Source: Devosia neptuniae (GTDB lineage: Bacteria > Pseudomonadota > Alphaproteobacteria > Rhizobiales > Devosiaceae). Taken from it: a stretch of 64,000 bases of DNA. The notes under the pieces are model-generated. The model was not told the DNA's origin. It ran no database searches and was given only the letters and a program-made list of their open reading frames with translations. The position numbers were made by a program, and so were the translations under genes. The stretch covers positions 3,034,501 through 3,098,500 of the forward strand of contig NZ_CP104965.1 of assembly GCF_025452235.1 (NCBI RefSeq). Reading direction: 5' to 3'. This document shows positions 1 through 9,023 of the stretch, in pieces; the first letter of the stretch is position 1, and each line of letters opens with the position of its first letter.

Positions 1-536
1 TTCGCGCGGACATGAAGGGGCAGCAGCCGCAGATCGTGTGGTTCACCGGGCTTTCGGGCTCCGGCAAGTCCTCGGTCGCCAATCTGCTGGAAAAGCGCCT
101 CACGGCTGAGGGCAAGCACGCCTATATCCTTGATGGCGACAATGTCCGCCATGGGCTCAACAAGGATCTCGGCTTTACCGAAGCGGCGCGCGTGGAGAAT
201 ATCCGCCGTGTGGCCGAGGTTGCGAGGCTAATGGCCGATGCCGGGCTGATCGTGCTGGTCTCGTTCATCTCGCCCTTCGAGAAAGAGCGGCGGCTGGCGC
301 GTGAAATCGCTGGCGATATCACCTTCACCGAAGTCTATGTAGATACGCCTATCGAGGTGTGCGAGGCGCGTGACCCCAAGGGGCTCTACAAGCGTGCCCG
401 CGCTGGTGAGATCAAGAATTTCACTGGTATCGATTCCCCGTTTGAAGCGCCGACCAACCCGGAGCTGGTGCTGCATGGCGCCGAGCATGAACCGCTCGAT
501 CTGGCGGATCAGTTGCACGGCTTGCTGCGGTTTTAG
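1..536 (+). CDS. cysC: Adenylylsulfate (APS) kinase domain, 5'-truncated, probable CysN/CysC fusion
   Basis: Phosphorylates adenosine 5'-phosphosulfate to PAPS in sulfate activation. A P-loop GLSGSGKS lies at residues 13-20 counted from the ATG at 12, followed by [10 protein letters not shown] and the family block [17 protein letters not shown] near the C-terminus. The frame stays open leftward through that ATG to the window edge (codons for R-A-D precede it) and no ribosome-binding site is visible. The ATG is therefore probably internal, and the gene is probably the C-terminal half of a bifunctional CysNC (sulfate adenylyltransferase large subunit plus APS kinase), as is common in Hyphomicrobiales. 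The kinase domain itself is complete to its stop. The fusion is inference; the kinase call is firm. Confidence 0.9.
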   Translation, partial: RADMKGQQPQIVWFTGLSGSGKSSVANLLEKRLTAEGKHAYILDGDNVRHGLNKDLGFTEAARVENIRRVAEVARLMADAGLIVLVSFISPFEKERRLAREIAGDITFTEVYVDTPIEVCEARDPKGLYKRARAGEIKNFTGIDSPFEAPTNPELVLHGAEHEPLDLADQLHGLLRF

Positions 537-652
537 GACCGGATTATTACGAGTCGCGGAAGGCGCGCTGCGCCCTCCCGCTTTCAATGCCGCAAGCCGC
601 CTTGCTTCCCTCAACCAACTCGCTAGGCTCACCCCAATTGGGGGAGCGAATA

Positions 653-1360
653 TTGGCCAAACGCAGGGCAAGGCGTACATCCAGCGGCAAGGCACATGCC
701 TTGGCCGTGTGGATAGCATCGCGGCATTTGCCGCGGCATGGCACTTTCTTCATCGCTTTGGTCGTTGGGGCCGTGGTGCTGCTGCTCAGCCTTTGGCTGG
801 CGCCGGCCTTTGCGGTGGTTTTCGGCGCCATTGCCATGTTCGTGACCTATCTGGCGCTGGTTGCACTAATGCTGCCACTGTTGAGCGCGGAATTCCTGCG
901 CTCGCGCGCCGATGAGGCCGATACGCCGACCGGGCTGATCTTTGCCGTTGTTATCGGCGTAGTTGCAGTGTGCAGCGTCACGCTGTTCATGACGCTGAAC
1001 GGCAGCGAAGGGCCGCGGGTCGTCGAGGTCAGCCTGAGCATCGTGTCGGTGCTGTTGAGCTGGTTCGTTGTCCACACCATGGCGTCACTGCATTACGCCT
1101 ATGAGTTCTATGAGCGCGCGGTGGAGGGTGGCGATGCGGTGGCTGGAGGCTTGGATTTTCCCGAGGGCGACGGGCCGGACGGGTTGGCTTTCCTCTATTT
1201 TGGCTACGTGATCGGCACGGCCTTTGCGGTGTCCGATATCCGCGTCACCTCGGCCAAGATGCGCAAATTCGTGTTGGTGCATTCGGTGTTCTCGTATTTC
1301 TTCAACACACTGATCGTGGCGGCGACGGTCAATGTCGCGGTGGCTGTCGGGGCGGGGTGA
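653..1360 (+). CDS. DUF1345 integral membrane protein
   Basis: Inner-membrane protein of unknown function. About six hydrophobic segments are visible, and the family-like block LYFGYVIGTAFAVSDI lies in the last third, before a final FFNTLIVAATVNVAV helix. I chose the TTG at 653 because a GGGGGAG ribosome-binding site sits about 7 bases upstream. It gives about 235 residues, a usual family length. An upstream in-frame ATG at 587 has no ribosome-binding site and would add an unlikely N-terminal tail. The gene stands alone between the APS kinase and the formaldehyde dehydrogenase. Confidence 0.75.
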   Translation: MAKRRARRTSSGKAHALAVWIASRHLPRHGTFFIALVVGAVVLLLSLWLAPAFAVVFGAIAMFVTYLALVALMLPLLSAEFLRSRADEADTPTGLIFAVVIGVVAVCSVTLFMTLNGSEGPRVVEVSLSIVSVLLSWFVVHTMASLHYAYEFYERAVEGGDAVAGGLDFPEGDGPDGLAFLYFGYVIGTAFAVSDIRVTSAKMRKFVLVHSVFSYFFNTLIVAATVNVAVAVGAG

Positions 1361-1435
1361 TGCCCTGGGCGGTTGCCGCCCCGGCCCGCTTTGTGCAACA
1401 CCATCGCCAAAGATATGCCCCAAGGAGAATCTGTC

Positions 1436-2563
1436 ATGAAGACCCGCGCCGCCGTCGCGTTCCAGGCTGGAAAGCCGCTCGAAATCGTCGAAGTGGATCT
1501 CGATGGCCCCAAGGCGGGCGAAGTACTGATCGAAATCAAGGCGACCGGCATTTGCCACACCGATGATTTCACCTTGTCGGGCGCCGACCCGGAGGGCCTG
1601 TTTCCCGCGATCCTCGGCCATGAAGGTGCGGGCGTGGTGGTCGATGTGGGCCCAGGCGTCACGAGTCTGAAAAAGGGCGACCATGTCATCCCGCTCTACA
1701 CGCCCGAATGCCGCGAATGCTATTCCTGCCGCTCGGGCAAGACCAACCTGTGCACCGCCATCCGCGCCACGCAGGGGCAGGGGCTGATGCCCGATGGCAC
1801 CTCGCGTTTCTCCTTCGAAGGCAAGCCGATTTTCCATTATATGGGCTGCTCGACCTTCTCGAATTACACCGTTCTGCCCGAGATCGCGGTCGCCAAGATC
1901 GATGCTGCGGCCGCCTTCGACAAGGTCTGTTATGTGGGCTGCGGCGTCACCACCGGCATTGGCGCGGTGATTAATACGGCCAAGGTCGAAATCGGCGCCA
2001 CGGCCGTGGTGTTCGGGCTGGGCGGCATTGGCCTCAATGTCATCCAGGGCCTGCGCCTCGCCGGTGCCGATATGATCATCGGCGTTGATCTCAACAACGA
2101 CAAAAAGGCCTGGGGCGAGCGCTTCGGGATGACGCATTTCGTCAATCCCAAGGAGATCGAGGGCGATATCGTGCCCTATCTCGTCAACCTCACCAAGCGC
2201 CGGGGCGATCTGATCGGCGGGGCCGATTACACGTTCGATTGCACCGGTAACACCACGGTTATGCGTCAGGCGCTGGAAGCCAGCCATCGCGGTTGGGGCA
2301 AGTCGGTGGTGATCGGTGTTGCCGGGGCAGGCAAGGAAATCTCGACCCGCCCGTTCCAGCTGGTCACCGGCCGCACCTGGATGGGCACGGCTTTCGGCGG
2401 CGCGAAGGGCCGCACCGATGTGCCGAAAATCGTTGATTGGTATCTCGACGGCAAGATCCAGATCGATCCGATGATCACCCATACGCTGCGCCTCGAAGAC
2501 ATCAACAAGGGCTTCGAGATGATGCATTCAGGCGAAAGCATCCGCAGCGTCGTGGTTTACTGA
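1436..2563 (+). CDS. frmA: S-(hydroxymethyl)glutathione dehydrogenase / class III alcohol dehydrogenase
   Basis: Zinc, NAD-dependent enzyme that oxidises S-hydroxymethylglutathione in formaldehyde detoxification. Catalytic zinc ligands are C40 (GICHTDD), H62 of GHEG and the later YVGCGV cysteine. The structural zinc loop carries C92, C95, C98 and C106. The NAD-binding turn GLGGIG lies in the middle third. The start is the ATG at 1436, with CAAGGAG 10 bases upstream, giving 375 residues; an earlier in-frame ATG at 1373 lacks a ribosome-binding site. The S-formylglutathione hydrolase that often follows this gene is not adjacent here. Confidence 0.95.
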   Translation: MKTRAAVAFQAGKPLEIVEVDLDGPKAGEVLIEIKATGICHTDDFTLSGADPEGLFPAILGHEGAGVVVDVGPGVTSLKKGDHVIPLYTPECRECYSCRSGKTNLCTAIRATQGQGLMPDGTSRFSFEGKPIFHYMGCSTFSNYTVLPEIAVAKIDAAAAFDKVCYVGCGVTTGIGAVINTAKVEIGATAVVFGLGGIGLNVIQGLRLAGADMIIGVDLNNDKKAWGERFGMTHFVNPKEIEGDIVPYLVNLTKRRGDLIGGADYTFDCTGNTTVMRQALEASHRGWGKSVVIGVAGAGKEISTRPFQLVTGRTWMGTAFGGAKGRTDVPKIVDWYLDGKIQIDPMITHTLRLEDINKGFEMMHSGESIRSVVVY

Positions 2564-2569
2564 CGCCGG

Positions 2570-3082
2570 TTATTGGCTCTCGTAGCGCTTTTGCATCACC
2601 CGCCCTTTGAAGGCGGGTGACTCGCTGACGAGTTTGAATGGCTTGTGCTGGAGGATTGCCTTCAGCAGTTCGCTTGCTTCCCCGTTTTGCGGGGTGAATG
2701 CATATAGGCGCTGGCCGGCTGCGCCATAGAGATAAAGCCCGTTGACCGAGGGCTTGTTGGTGACCAGTGATTTAATGTCGGCCAAGGCGATACTCGTGCT
2801 TGGCTTGCCCTTGGGCTCTATCAGCAGGTTATCGTCGTCGAAGCTGACCTGCATCGGCGTGCTCATGAAGCGCAGCAGCAAAGCTACGGGCAAGAGCACG
2901 ATGATGCCGATCACAAAGGCAAAGCGGCCAATGCCGCCCTCGGCGCCGCTATTCACAAATTCGGCTGAGGCGTCGATGCCAAAGACGAAGAACACCAAAG
3001 CGAGCAGGGCGGCGAGATAGAGCAGACCTATGGCCATCACGCGCCGGCGCTCTTGCTGACGGAAGCTGATGGTGTTCGTCAT
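2570..3082 (-). CDS. Hypothetical membrane protein with two N-terminal helices
   Basis: About 170 residues. Two transmembrane segments are visible (IGLLYLAALLALVFFVFGI and FAFVIGIIVLLPVALLL), followed by a soluble C-terminal domain of about 100 residues that resembles a small PH-like fold (inference only). Translation probably starts at MTNTIS; five residues upstream there is another in-frame ATG at 3097. It ends 7 bases from the convergent formaldehyde dehydrogenase. I do not recognise a named family. Confidence 0.6.
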   Translation of the reverse strand: MTNTISFRQQERRRVMAIGLLYLAALLALVFFVFGIDASAEFVNSGAEGGIGRFAFVIGIIVLLPVALLLRFMSTPMQVSFDDDNLLIEPKGKPSTSIALADIKSLVTNKPSVNGLYLYGAAGQRLYAFTPQNGEASELLKAILQHKPFKLVSESPAFKGRVMQKRYESQ

Positions 3083-3176
3083 TTTCTGCCCACTCATGGA
3101 AGTCAGTGCCGGAAGCTGCCTGATTCCCGGGCTGTTGTCTGAGAAATGGTGGCGGGACGGTGGCTTTCACCGCCGC

Positions 3177-3533
3177 TCATTCCAACCAAGTCGTCTCAAA
3201 CAGCCCGGCCTCGTGAATATCGATATTCTCCAGCGGACCGGGGCCGGCATTCTCGAATTTGTGCGGCACGCCTGCCAGCGCAACGACGATCTGCCCTTCC
3301 ACCGCCTCGAACACTTCGCTGCCGACGGTGAAACGCGCCCGGCCCTTGCGGATGATGAAAGTTTCGGGATAAGGATGGCTATGCAGCCGCGGCCCACCGC
3401 CGACTGCCTCGGTGTGATTGAAGATCACCGAAATGCCGGCCCCATCTGGCCCGCCCTCCCACTCTCCTGACCATCGATCCGCTGGCGAAGCGGGGTAAGC
3501 CCACGCTGTGCGCTCGATCACTTTTCCAGCCAT
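3177..3533 (-). CDS. Small cupin-domain protein
   Basis: A single-domain cupin of 118 residues. Cupin motif 1 is PRLHSHPYPETFIIRKG, carrying the His-x-His and Glu metal ligands; motif 2 is ALAGVPHKFENAG, with the last His. The chosen ATG (MAGKVIERTAWAYP) has GGGAG upstream; a longer frame to 3617 is not supported. Members of this family bind metal and may be isomerases or dioxygenases, but nothing here fixes a substrate. It is divergent from the P-loop gene that follows. Confidence 0.75.
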   Translation of the reverse strand: MAGKVIERTAWAYPASPADRWSGEWEGGPDGAGISVIFNHTEAVGGGPRLHSHPYPETFIIRKGRARFTVGSEVFEAVEGQIVVALAGVPHKFENAGPGPLENIDIHEAGLFETTWLE

Positions 3534-3605
3534 TTTTCTCTCCCTTGCTCCGTGTGACGACCGCTTCGGCGGCGTCGGCCCATACCTCATGCTCAAGGAC
3601 GCACC

Positions 3606-4157
3606 ATGACCATGCACGCCGACAATCTTTTCATCATCACCGGTGGTCCGGGCGCCGGCAAGACCACGCTGCTCGATGCCGCCTCCGCGGCCGGCATTCG
3701 CGTCGGGCGCGAGGCCGCCCGGGCTATCATCCAGTCACAGACCGCCATTGATGGACCCGCGGTGCACTGGCGGGACAAGGCGCTTTTCGCCGAACTCATG
3801 CTCGACCGCGATATCCAGACCTTCCACACATTGAGCGCGTCGGCTGAACCAGCGCTGAGCGATCGTGGTATTCCCGATCTTGTCGCCTATGCGCGAATGT
3901 TTCCGCTCGCATACGACGCGCATTTCCAGCGAGCGGCCGAGCTCTACCGCTACAATCCCATCGCCTTCTTCGCTCCGCCCTGGCGGGAGATTTTCGTGAC
4001 CGATGCCGAGCGTATAGAGGGATGGGAGCATGCCGTAAGCATCTACGCGCCGATGCGTGACGTTTATGCCGAACTGGGCTATCGCATTGTCGAGCTGCCA
4101 AAGGTGTCCGTCGCCGAGCGGCTGGCCTTTGTGAGAGATGTTATCGCCAATGCCTGA
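3606..4157 (+). CDS. AAA_28-type P-loop ATPase/kinase-like protein
   Basis: A 183-residue P-loop protein with Walker A GGPGAGKT at residues 13-20 and a later SDRGIPD motif that resembles the DR-x-x-x-D region of AAA_28 proteins and small nucleoside kinases. AAGGA lies 5-9 bases before the ATG. It overlaps the next gene by 8 bases, so the two are probably translationally coupled. The substrate is unknown; a role in phosphorylating a small molecule is inference from the family fold. Confidence 0.75.
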   Translation: MTMHADNLFIITGGPGAGKTTLLDAASAAGIRVGREAARAIIQSQTAIDGPAVHWRDKALFAELMLDRDIQTFHTLSASAEPALSDRGIPDLVAYARMFPLAYDAHFQRAAELYRYNPIAFFAPPWREIFVTDAERIEGWEHAVSIYAPMRDVYAELGYRIVELPKVSVAERLAFVRDVIANA

Positions 4158-4614
4158 CCCGACCATATTCGTCGATGCCGATGCCTGCCCGGTGAAAGAC
4201 GAGGCAATGCGGGTCGCCGAGCGCCTTGGTCTGGTGGTCACTTTCGTCAGCAATGGCGGCGTGCGGCCGTCGCGCGACCCGATGGTGCGTGTTGTAGTTG
4301 TCGCAGCGGGCGCCGACGCGGCTGACGACTGGATCGTGGAACAAGCGCGGGCCAATGATATCGTGCTGACGGCAGATATTCCACTGGCGAGCCGCGCCAT
4401 AGACAAGGGCTGCCACGTGCTCGGCTTCACCGGCAAGCCGTTCACACCGGCCTCGATCGGAATGGCGCTGGCAATGCGCGGTCTCAAGCAACATCTGCGC
4501 GAGACCGGGGAGATCAAGGGCTATAATCCCGGCTTCCGCCCGGCTGATCGCTCGACTTTTTTGAGTGCGCTCGATACTTTGGGACGCAAGGCGAAAGCGG
4601 CTGCGGGTAAGTAG
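4150..4614 (+). CDS. YaiI/YqxD family protein (DUF188)
   Basis: The UPF0178 family signature IFVDADACPVKDEA lies at the N-terminus, followed by LTADIPLASRAIDKG, which resembles a PIN-like acidic nuclease fold. About 154 residues, full family length. The start ATG at 4150 lies inside the stop region of the preceding P-loop gene (8-base overlap). A slightly earlier in-frame start at 4138 is possible. Function is unproven; a metal-dependent nuclease is suggested for the fold. Confidence 0.85.
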   Translation: MPDPTIFVDADACPVKDEAMRVAERLGLVVTFVSNGGVRPSRDPMVRVVVVAAGADAADDWIVEQARANDIVLTADIPLASRAIDKGCHVLGFTGKPFTPASIGMALAMRGLKQHLRETGEIKGYNPGFRPADRSTFLSALDTLGRKAKAAAGK

Positions 4615-4692
4615 TCGTTAAGGTCTCGCGAGGGGAATATTAACCATAATAGCAAAAAGTGAACTCAGCTGTGGTTGTGCAGAGTTCAGGTC

Positions 4693-5625
4693 GTGTCGCT
4701 TACGCGTTTTGCTGTTTGTCTCGTATTTGTCGGTGCGTCTCTGGGAGCCTGCGCCAAGCCGCCCAGCCATCTCACCGCCAGTGCCGACCTCGCGCCGCAT
4801 GCCTATCAGGCGACGGATCGCACAATCACCAATTCCATCTTTGCCGCGTCAAAGCCGGTCACCGACCAGCCTATGCCCGAGCGGATTTTTACCTCGGGCC
4901 ATCTGGCGGGCCGGACCCTGGCCGTGGCGTCGACTGCCGACATCATCCTACGCCCCGGCGAAGTTATCCTCACCTTCGATGATGGCCCGCGACCCGGCAA
5001 GACGCCTGCCATCCTGGACACGCTGGATGCGTTCGGCGTCAAGGCGACATTCCTCATGCTGGGACGGGCCGCTGCGGCCAATCCCAAGCTCGCCGCCAGC
5101 GTTGCGCTGGCTGGGCACACGGTGGGCAGCCACACCTATGATCATGCCGATCTGTCGGGCAAGACCCACCAGGAGGCGCTGGACGACATCGCCCAGGGCG
5201 AGCGCGCCATTTCGGCGGCGCTGGCGCAGTCAGGGCAGGTGCTGTCGCCGTTTTTCCGCTTTCCCTACCTGGCGCAGACCGGCTTCCTGCGCACTAATCT
5301 CATGCTGGGCAATATGGTGGTGCTCGACGTTGATATCGACAGCAAGGACTATTATTCCGAGACCAGCGAACAAGTCGCCGCCCGCACTATGGCGCGGCTG
5401 GAAGCGCGCGGCAGCGGCATCATCCTGTTCCACGATATCCACCAGCGTACGGTCGACATGCTACCCGGTTTCCTCGCCCAGCTCGAACAGAAGGGCTATT
5501 CGGTCGTCCGCCTCGTGCCCAAGGACAGCGGTGTCTTCGGTCGCGACGTTATCACGGCTGATGCGCCGGTAATCGACGGGGCGCTGCGACCGGGTGCTCC
5601 GCATCCAGGTCCTGTCCTACAGTAG
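4693..5625 (+). CDS. Polysaccharide deacetylase (NodB homology domain), lipoprotein
   Basis: Carbohydrate esterase family 4. The N-terminus carries a hydrophobic signal ending in a lipobox-like ASLGAC, so it is probably a lipoprotein. The NodB motifs are present: TFDDGP (metal and base Asp), SHTYDH (metal His pair) and FFRFPY, with a later ILFHDIH His. Likely substrates are acetylated surface or peptidoglycan-like glycans (inference). The start is uncertain: GTG 4693 gives a clean signal peptide, and an in-frame TTG at 4675 is the alternative. No close operon partner. Confidence 0.85.
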   Translation: MSLTRFAVCLVFVGASLGACAKPPSHLTASADLAPHAYQATDRTITNSIFAASKPVTDQPMPERIFTSGHLAGRTLAVASTADIILRPGEVILTFDDGPRPGKTPAILDTLDAFGVKATFLMLGRAAAANPKLAASVALAGHTVGSHTYDHADLSGKTHQEALDDIAQGERAISAALAQSGQVLSPFFRFPYLAQTGFLRTNLMLGNMVVLDVDIDSKDYYSETSEQVAARTMARLEARGSGIILFHDIHQRTVDMLPGFLAQLEQKGYSVVRLVPKDSGVFGRDVITADAPVIDGALRPGAPHPGPVLQ

Positions 5626-5793
5626 TGTAGAGAGTAATTCGGAACGTCCAAGTTGAACGGATTTCATTGAGTTTTTAGGCCTGAGTGAAATCGGAGGTGC
5701 CCAATAACGGTAATCGGGAAGCGGACCAACAACTTTTTGTCAGCTGGTCAGAAAAGCAGCCATTAGTTGATGGCGGATTGGGGCGCGTTACGG

Positions 5794-6228
5794 TCATGCC
5801 TCCTCCAAGGCTGACCCTAACGACCGTCGTGACACCCTGCTATTTTTCAGCCTCTCGCCGAACGAGCCGATCTCGCTAAAGACGGGCAATAAGCTCTGCC
5901 CCAACTCCGACAAGACATAGGCTTCGGCGCCTTCGTGGCGGGTCAGTGTCGCCCCACGCTCAACCAGTCCGGCGTTCTCCAATTCACGCAGGTTCCGCGT
6001 CAACTCCTTTGCGCTGATTCCCTCAATCGAGTGGAGCAAGCGATTGAAGCGCTGTGCGCCGCCCAGGAATAGCGACCGCAAGACCAGCAACTTCCATCGG
6101 CCCGCGATCACCTCGATTGCCGCCTCGACCGGGCAGGTCGATGCGGCTTCGGGGAAGGCCGCATCAAGGTGTTCGTCCGCGATCCGAGCCGGGAGGTTAC
6201 CTCGCGGTGCGTTGATGACTTCCGCCAT
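5794..6228 (-). CDS. HxlR-family transcriptional regulator
   Basis: Winged-helix protein of 144 residues with the family core beginning CPVEAAIEVIAGRWKLLVLR and the recognition region GISAKELTRNLRELENAGLV. C32, just before the winged helix, may be a redox sensor as in YodB/HypR-type members (inference). The gene is divergent from the haloalkane-dehalogenase-like hydrolase, with only 39 bases between the two start codons. A 13-base palindrome lies in that gap and is a candidate operator for both genes. Confidence 0.9.
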   Translation of the reverse strand: MAEVINAPRGNLPARIADEHLDAAFPEAASTCPVEAAIEVIAGRWKLLVLRSLFLGGAQRFNRLLHSIEGISAKELTRNLRELENAGLVERGATLTRHEGAEAYVLSELGQSLLPVFSEIGSFGERLKNSRVSRRSLGSALEEA

Positions 6229-6236
6229 TATCGGGC

Positions 6237-6249
6237 CCTTACGGTAAGG
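6237..6249. promoter_or_regulatory. Candidate HxlR operator palindrome
   Basis: Perfect inverted repeat CCTTAC-G-GTAAGG in the 39-base gap between the divergent HxlR and dehalogenase-like genes. CTTAC/GTAAG half-sites are typical of HxlR/YodB/QorR-type operators. Binding is inferred from position and symmetry. Confidence 0.5.
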
Positions 6250-6267
6250 CTAAACAATCAGGCACTT

Positions 6268-7188
6268 ATGGCAATGCTACATACCGATCCGAGATACCTC
6301 AATCCCCCGACCTGGCTCGACCGCACGGAGTATCCCTTCACCTCGCGATACTTCCAGACGCCCAGCGGACGGATGCATTACATCGACGAGGGTAAGGGTG
6401 AAACGCTCGTATTCATCCATGGCAACCCGAGTTGGTCATTCGAGTATCGTCGACTGATCGCGCATTTCAGGAACGACTATCGCTGCATCGCAGCCGATCA
6501 CATTGGCTTTGGACTGTCTGATAAGCCCTATGAAGCGTCCTATCTCCCGCAGTACCACGCGAAAAATCTTGCATTGCTGCTGGATTCGCTCGAACTCGAC
6601 AGAGCGACGCTGGTTATGCATGATTGGGGTGGCCCGATCGGCATGTCGTGGGCATTGGATCACCCGGAACGGGTTTCGCGCTTGATCGTGCACAACAGTT
6701 GGTGCTGGTCGGTCCAGGATCAAAAGGCCATCCGAGCTTTCAGCGATTTGGTTGGCGGGCCGGTTGGTCGCTTTTTGTGCCGCTATCTCAATGCTTTCCC
6801 GCGTGTGGTGATGCCGGCTTCGTTCGGCGACAAGGCGAACCTGTCGGATATCGCTCGCCGCCACTTTGTAGCGCCTTTTCCCACGCCTCGCTCACGCAAG
6901 GGAACATGGGTGTTTCCTCGAGCAATTATCGGGGAGAGCGAGTGGCTTGATGGGCTCTGGCAGCGTCGTGAGACGCTTTCGAAGCTGCCCCTGCTGCTGC
7001 TTTGGGGGATGAAGGACGCGGGGTTAACGGGCGATGTGCTCGCACAATGGGAAGGCGCTTTTCGGCGTCATACGACCGAACGGTACGCCGACGTCGGCCA
7101 TCATGTCCCGGAAGAACTCGGTGACCGCGCGATCGCCCCGATCGAACGCTTCTTGACCGCCAATCCCGCGAACGAGGTGCACCCGTGA
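6268..7188 (+). CDS. Haloalkane-dehalogenase-like alpha/beta hydrolase
   Basis: Alpha/beta hydrolase of 306 residues. HGNPSW at 51-56 and HDWGG at 118-122 give nucleophile Asp119 with Trp120 and Asn53, the pair that binds halide in haloalkane dehalogenases. The catalytic His is in YADVGHHVPEE near the C-terminus and an acid candidate is in WGMKDAG. Asp rather than Ser as nucleophile, with HGNP and HDWG together, supports a dehalogenase over an esterase or epoxide hydrolase. The start ATG 6268 was chosen because the longer frame runs into the divergent HxlR gene. Probably controlled by that HxlR regulator. Confidence 0.8.
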   Translation: MAMLHTDPRYLNPPTWLDRTEYPFTSRYFQTPSGRMHYIDEGKGETLVFIHGNPSWSFEYRRLIAHFRNDYRCIAADHIGFGLSDKPYEASYLPQYHAKNLALLLDSLELDRATLVMHDWGGPIGMSWALDHPERVSRLIVHNSWCWSVQDQKAIRAFSDLVGGPVGRFLCRYLNAFPRVVMPASFGDKANLSDIARRHFVAPFPTPRSRKGTWVFPRAIIGESEWLDGLWQRRETLSKLPLLLLWGMKDAGLTGDVLAQWEGAFRRHTTERYADVGHHVPEELGDRAIAPIERFLTANPANEVHP

Positions 7189-7276
7189 GCCGGCAAGGTG
7201 CTGTTCTCCCGATCGGCGCACGGGCAGGAACCCCTCGAAAATTCGTCGCAGTAGCTGCTTTGGTCAGGTCTGCACG

Positions 7277-7903
7277 ATGAAAGTACTTGTTCTAGGCGCA
7301 AGTGGTCGACTTGGTCGACACATCGTCGGTGGCCTGCTGGGTCGGGGCCATAGCGTGCTCGCCTTCATTCACAGCAACAACGTTCTTGCCTCTCACAGCC
7401 AGCTTGAGGCGTTTCGCGGCGATGTCCAGGACGGAGTGGGGGTGGGCGCCGCCATTCAGGGCGTTGACGGGGTTGTCTCGGCGCTGAGCAGTGCGGCCGC
7501 GCCGCCGAAACGCGTGACGTCAAACGCGATGCGGCACGTCATTCCAGCGATGACGGCGTCTGGCGTTCGACGAATTGTTTCGGTGACTGGTTCAGCAGCG
7601 TGTCGGGACAACGAGCGCAAGTCGCCGCATCCGTTTCTACATGCGCGCCGCGAGCAGTTGATGCGGGTCATCCCGGAACTGGTGATCGATGGTGAGGAGC
7701 ATATGAGAGCGCTTGAGGATTCAGAGCTCGACTGGACCGTGATTAGGGCGCCTCTGATGCAGGGCGAGTTCAATGGCAACTACACGCTCTCACTGGACCC
7801 GCCGCCGGTCCATACGACTTCGTCCTATGCAGGGGTTGCGACGGCGATGATTGATCAGCTTGCGTCGGATGAATGGTTGGCGGCTGCTCCGTTCGTCCGA
7901 TAA
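7277..7903 (+). CDS. NAD(P)-binding oxidoreductase, atypical SDR / NmrA-like
   Basis: A 208-residue Rossmann protein starting MKVLVLGASGRLGRH, with the GxSGxxG dinucleotide motif at residues 7-13, and the block SGVRRIVSVTGS typical of atypical SDR (NAD(P)H-binding, YwnB/NmrA-like) proteins. It lacks a classical YxxxK motif. It follows the dehalogenase-like gene on the same strand by 88 bases and may share its regulation. Substrate unknown. Confidence 0.75.
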   Translation: MKVLVLGASGRLGRHIVGGLLGRGHSVLAFIHSNNVLASHSQLEAFRGDVQDGVGVGAAIQGVDGVVSALSSAAAPPKRVTSNAMRHVIPAMTASGVRRIVSVTGSAACRDNERKSPHPFLHARREQLMRVIPELVIDGEEHMRALEDSELDWTVIRAPLMQGEFNGNYTLSLDPPPVHTTSSYAGVATAMIDQLASDEWLAAAPFVR

Positions 7904-8231
7904 TCGCCGCCAGCCTGATGATTGCAACCCACAGGCACACGGCTGCACCAAGGACGCTAGGGATGACGTCCGCTTTCAGGACCCGGATCAGGTCCGTCCA
8001 TCGACCGAACGGGGGCGCGAGGCTGGTGTTGCCCTGTGACGGCGAACGTCGGCATTTGGAAAATCGTACTGAGGATCCGAATGGCCGAAATGGGGTCGGC
8101 ACCCGCCGCCCGGTAGGTTGCTACAATCGCCCTCCTACGGCCGCTTTGGCCGATGGGGGTCGTCCCGAATCGATAAATGCAGGCCGAGTCGATAGGTACC
8201 GGCAGGGCAAAGTCCACGCTGCGCGGACAAG
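7904..8231. other. Gene-free stretch of about 330 bases
   Basis: Lies between the end of the NAD(P)-binding oxidoreductase and the convergent end of the GntR regulator. Open frames exist on both strands but none has a ribosome-binding site, a recognisable domain or a credible start. It may hold decayed coding sequence. I see no clear terminator. Confidence 0.4.
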
Positions 8232-8951
8232 CTATCCCTGATGCAAACCCACATCGACAATGGCAATGTTGAGCAGCCGGGTCATCGCCTCGAAGGCGCC
8301 GATGCTGTCCCGCATGCGGATGCGTTCGATCACTTCGCCATGATTGGGCAGGGAAGCGCCGGGCTCCCGGGCGCGGGAGATGGTCAAGCGGAACGAATAG
8401 GCCAGCGCCGCGCCGATCGTATTGGATAATTGCTGGAAGACGATGTTGCCGCTGGCCCGCAGCAGGGCGGTGTGGAAATCGATATCGGCCTTGTTGAAGG
8501 CTTCGAAATCCTGCGCTGATTTAAAGCGGCTCATGCGGGCAAAGGCGTCTTCGAGGGGTGCGATTTCGCCGGCGGTCGCCCGCAACGCGGCAAAACGGGC
8601 GGCTGCCGGCTCGATGACCTGCCGCGCTTCGATCAGGCTCAGCACCAGCTCGGCGCTGGGCTGCAATTCCATGGACCAGGCCAGTACGTCCGGATCGAGC
8701 AGGTTCCAGGCCTCCCGGGCGCGGACCACTGTGCCGATGCGTGGGCGGGTCGTGACCATGCCCTTGCTATCGAGCACCTTGATGGCTTCGCGCACCGCGC
8801 TGCGGCTGATGCTGAAGGTTTCGCAAAGGTCCGGTTCAGGGGGGAGCGCGCTGCCGGGCGGATATTGCAGGCTCAGGATGCGCTGCGCGAGGGTCTTGAC
8901 GACATGGCGATGCACGCGCGGCTTGAGCAGGGGCTTGCTCGTTTCGGCCAT
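8232..8951 (-). CDS. FadR-subfamily GntR transcriptional regulator
   Basis: N-terminal winged helix (GSALPPEPDLCETFSISRSAVREAIKVL) followed by an FCD effector domain with the usual metal-ligand regions (DIDFHTALLRASGN and the later NHGEV His). This subfamily commonly responds to sugar acids. It is the last gene of dgoD-SDR-GntR, so its ligand may be galactonate or a product (inference). Two ATNATC-N-GATNAT-like sites in the dgoD/ABC control region are its probable operators. ATG 8951 chosen; a TTG two codons upstream is possible. Confidence 0.9.
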   Translation of the reverse strand: MAETSKPLLKPRVHRHVVKTLAQRILSLQYPPGSALPPEPDLCETFSISRSAVREAIKVLDSKGMVTTRPRIGTVVRAREAWNLLDPDVLAWSMELQPSAELVLSLIEARQVIEPAAARFAALRATAGEIAPLEDAFARMSRFKSAQDFEAFNKADIDFHTALLRASGNIVFQQLSNTIGAALAYSFRLTISRAREPGASLPNHGEVIERIRMRDSIGAFEAMTRLLNIAIVDVGLHQG

Positions 8952-9023
8952 GGACAAGGGAGGGATCCTTTTCGTCTGCGCTGGGGCAAGCCTTAACAGG
9001 GGTCTGGCGGCGACGCCAAGCGC

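Noticed and set aside
1085..2527. 480-residue open frame on the minus strand
   Set aside because: Antisense to the formaldehyde dehydrogenase gene; no ribosome-binding site or domain, a product of high GC.
7873..8241. Open frames between the NAD(P)-binding protein and GntR genes, including a minus frame with ATYRAAGADPISAIR
   Set aside because: The string faintly recalls the tail of FtsX-like permeases, but there is no further support, no ribosome-binding site and no continuous domain.
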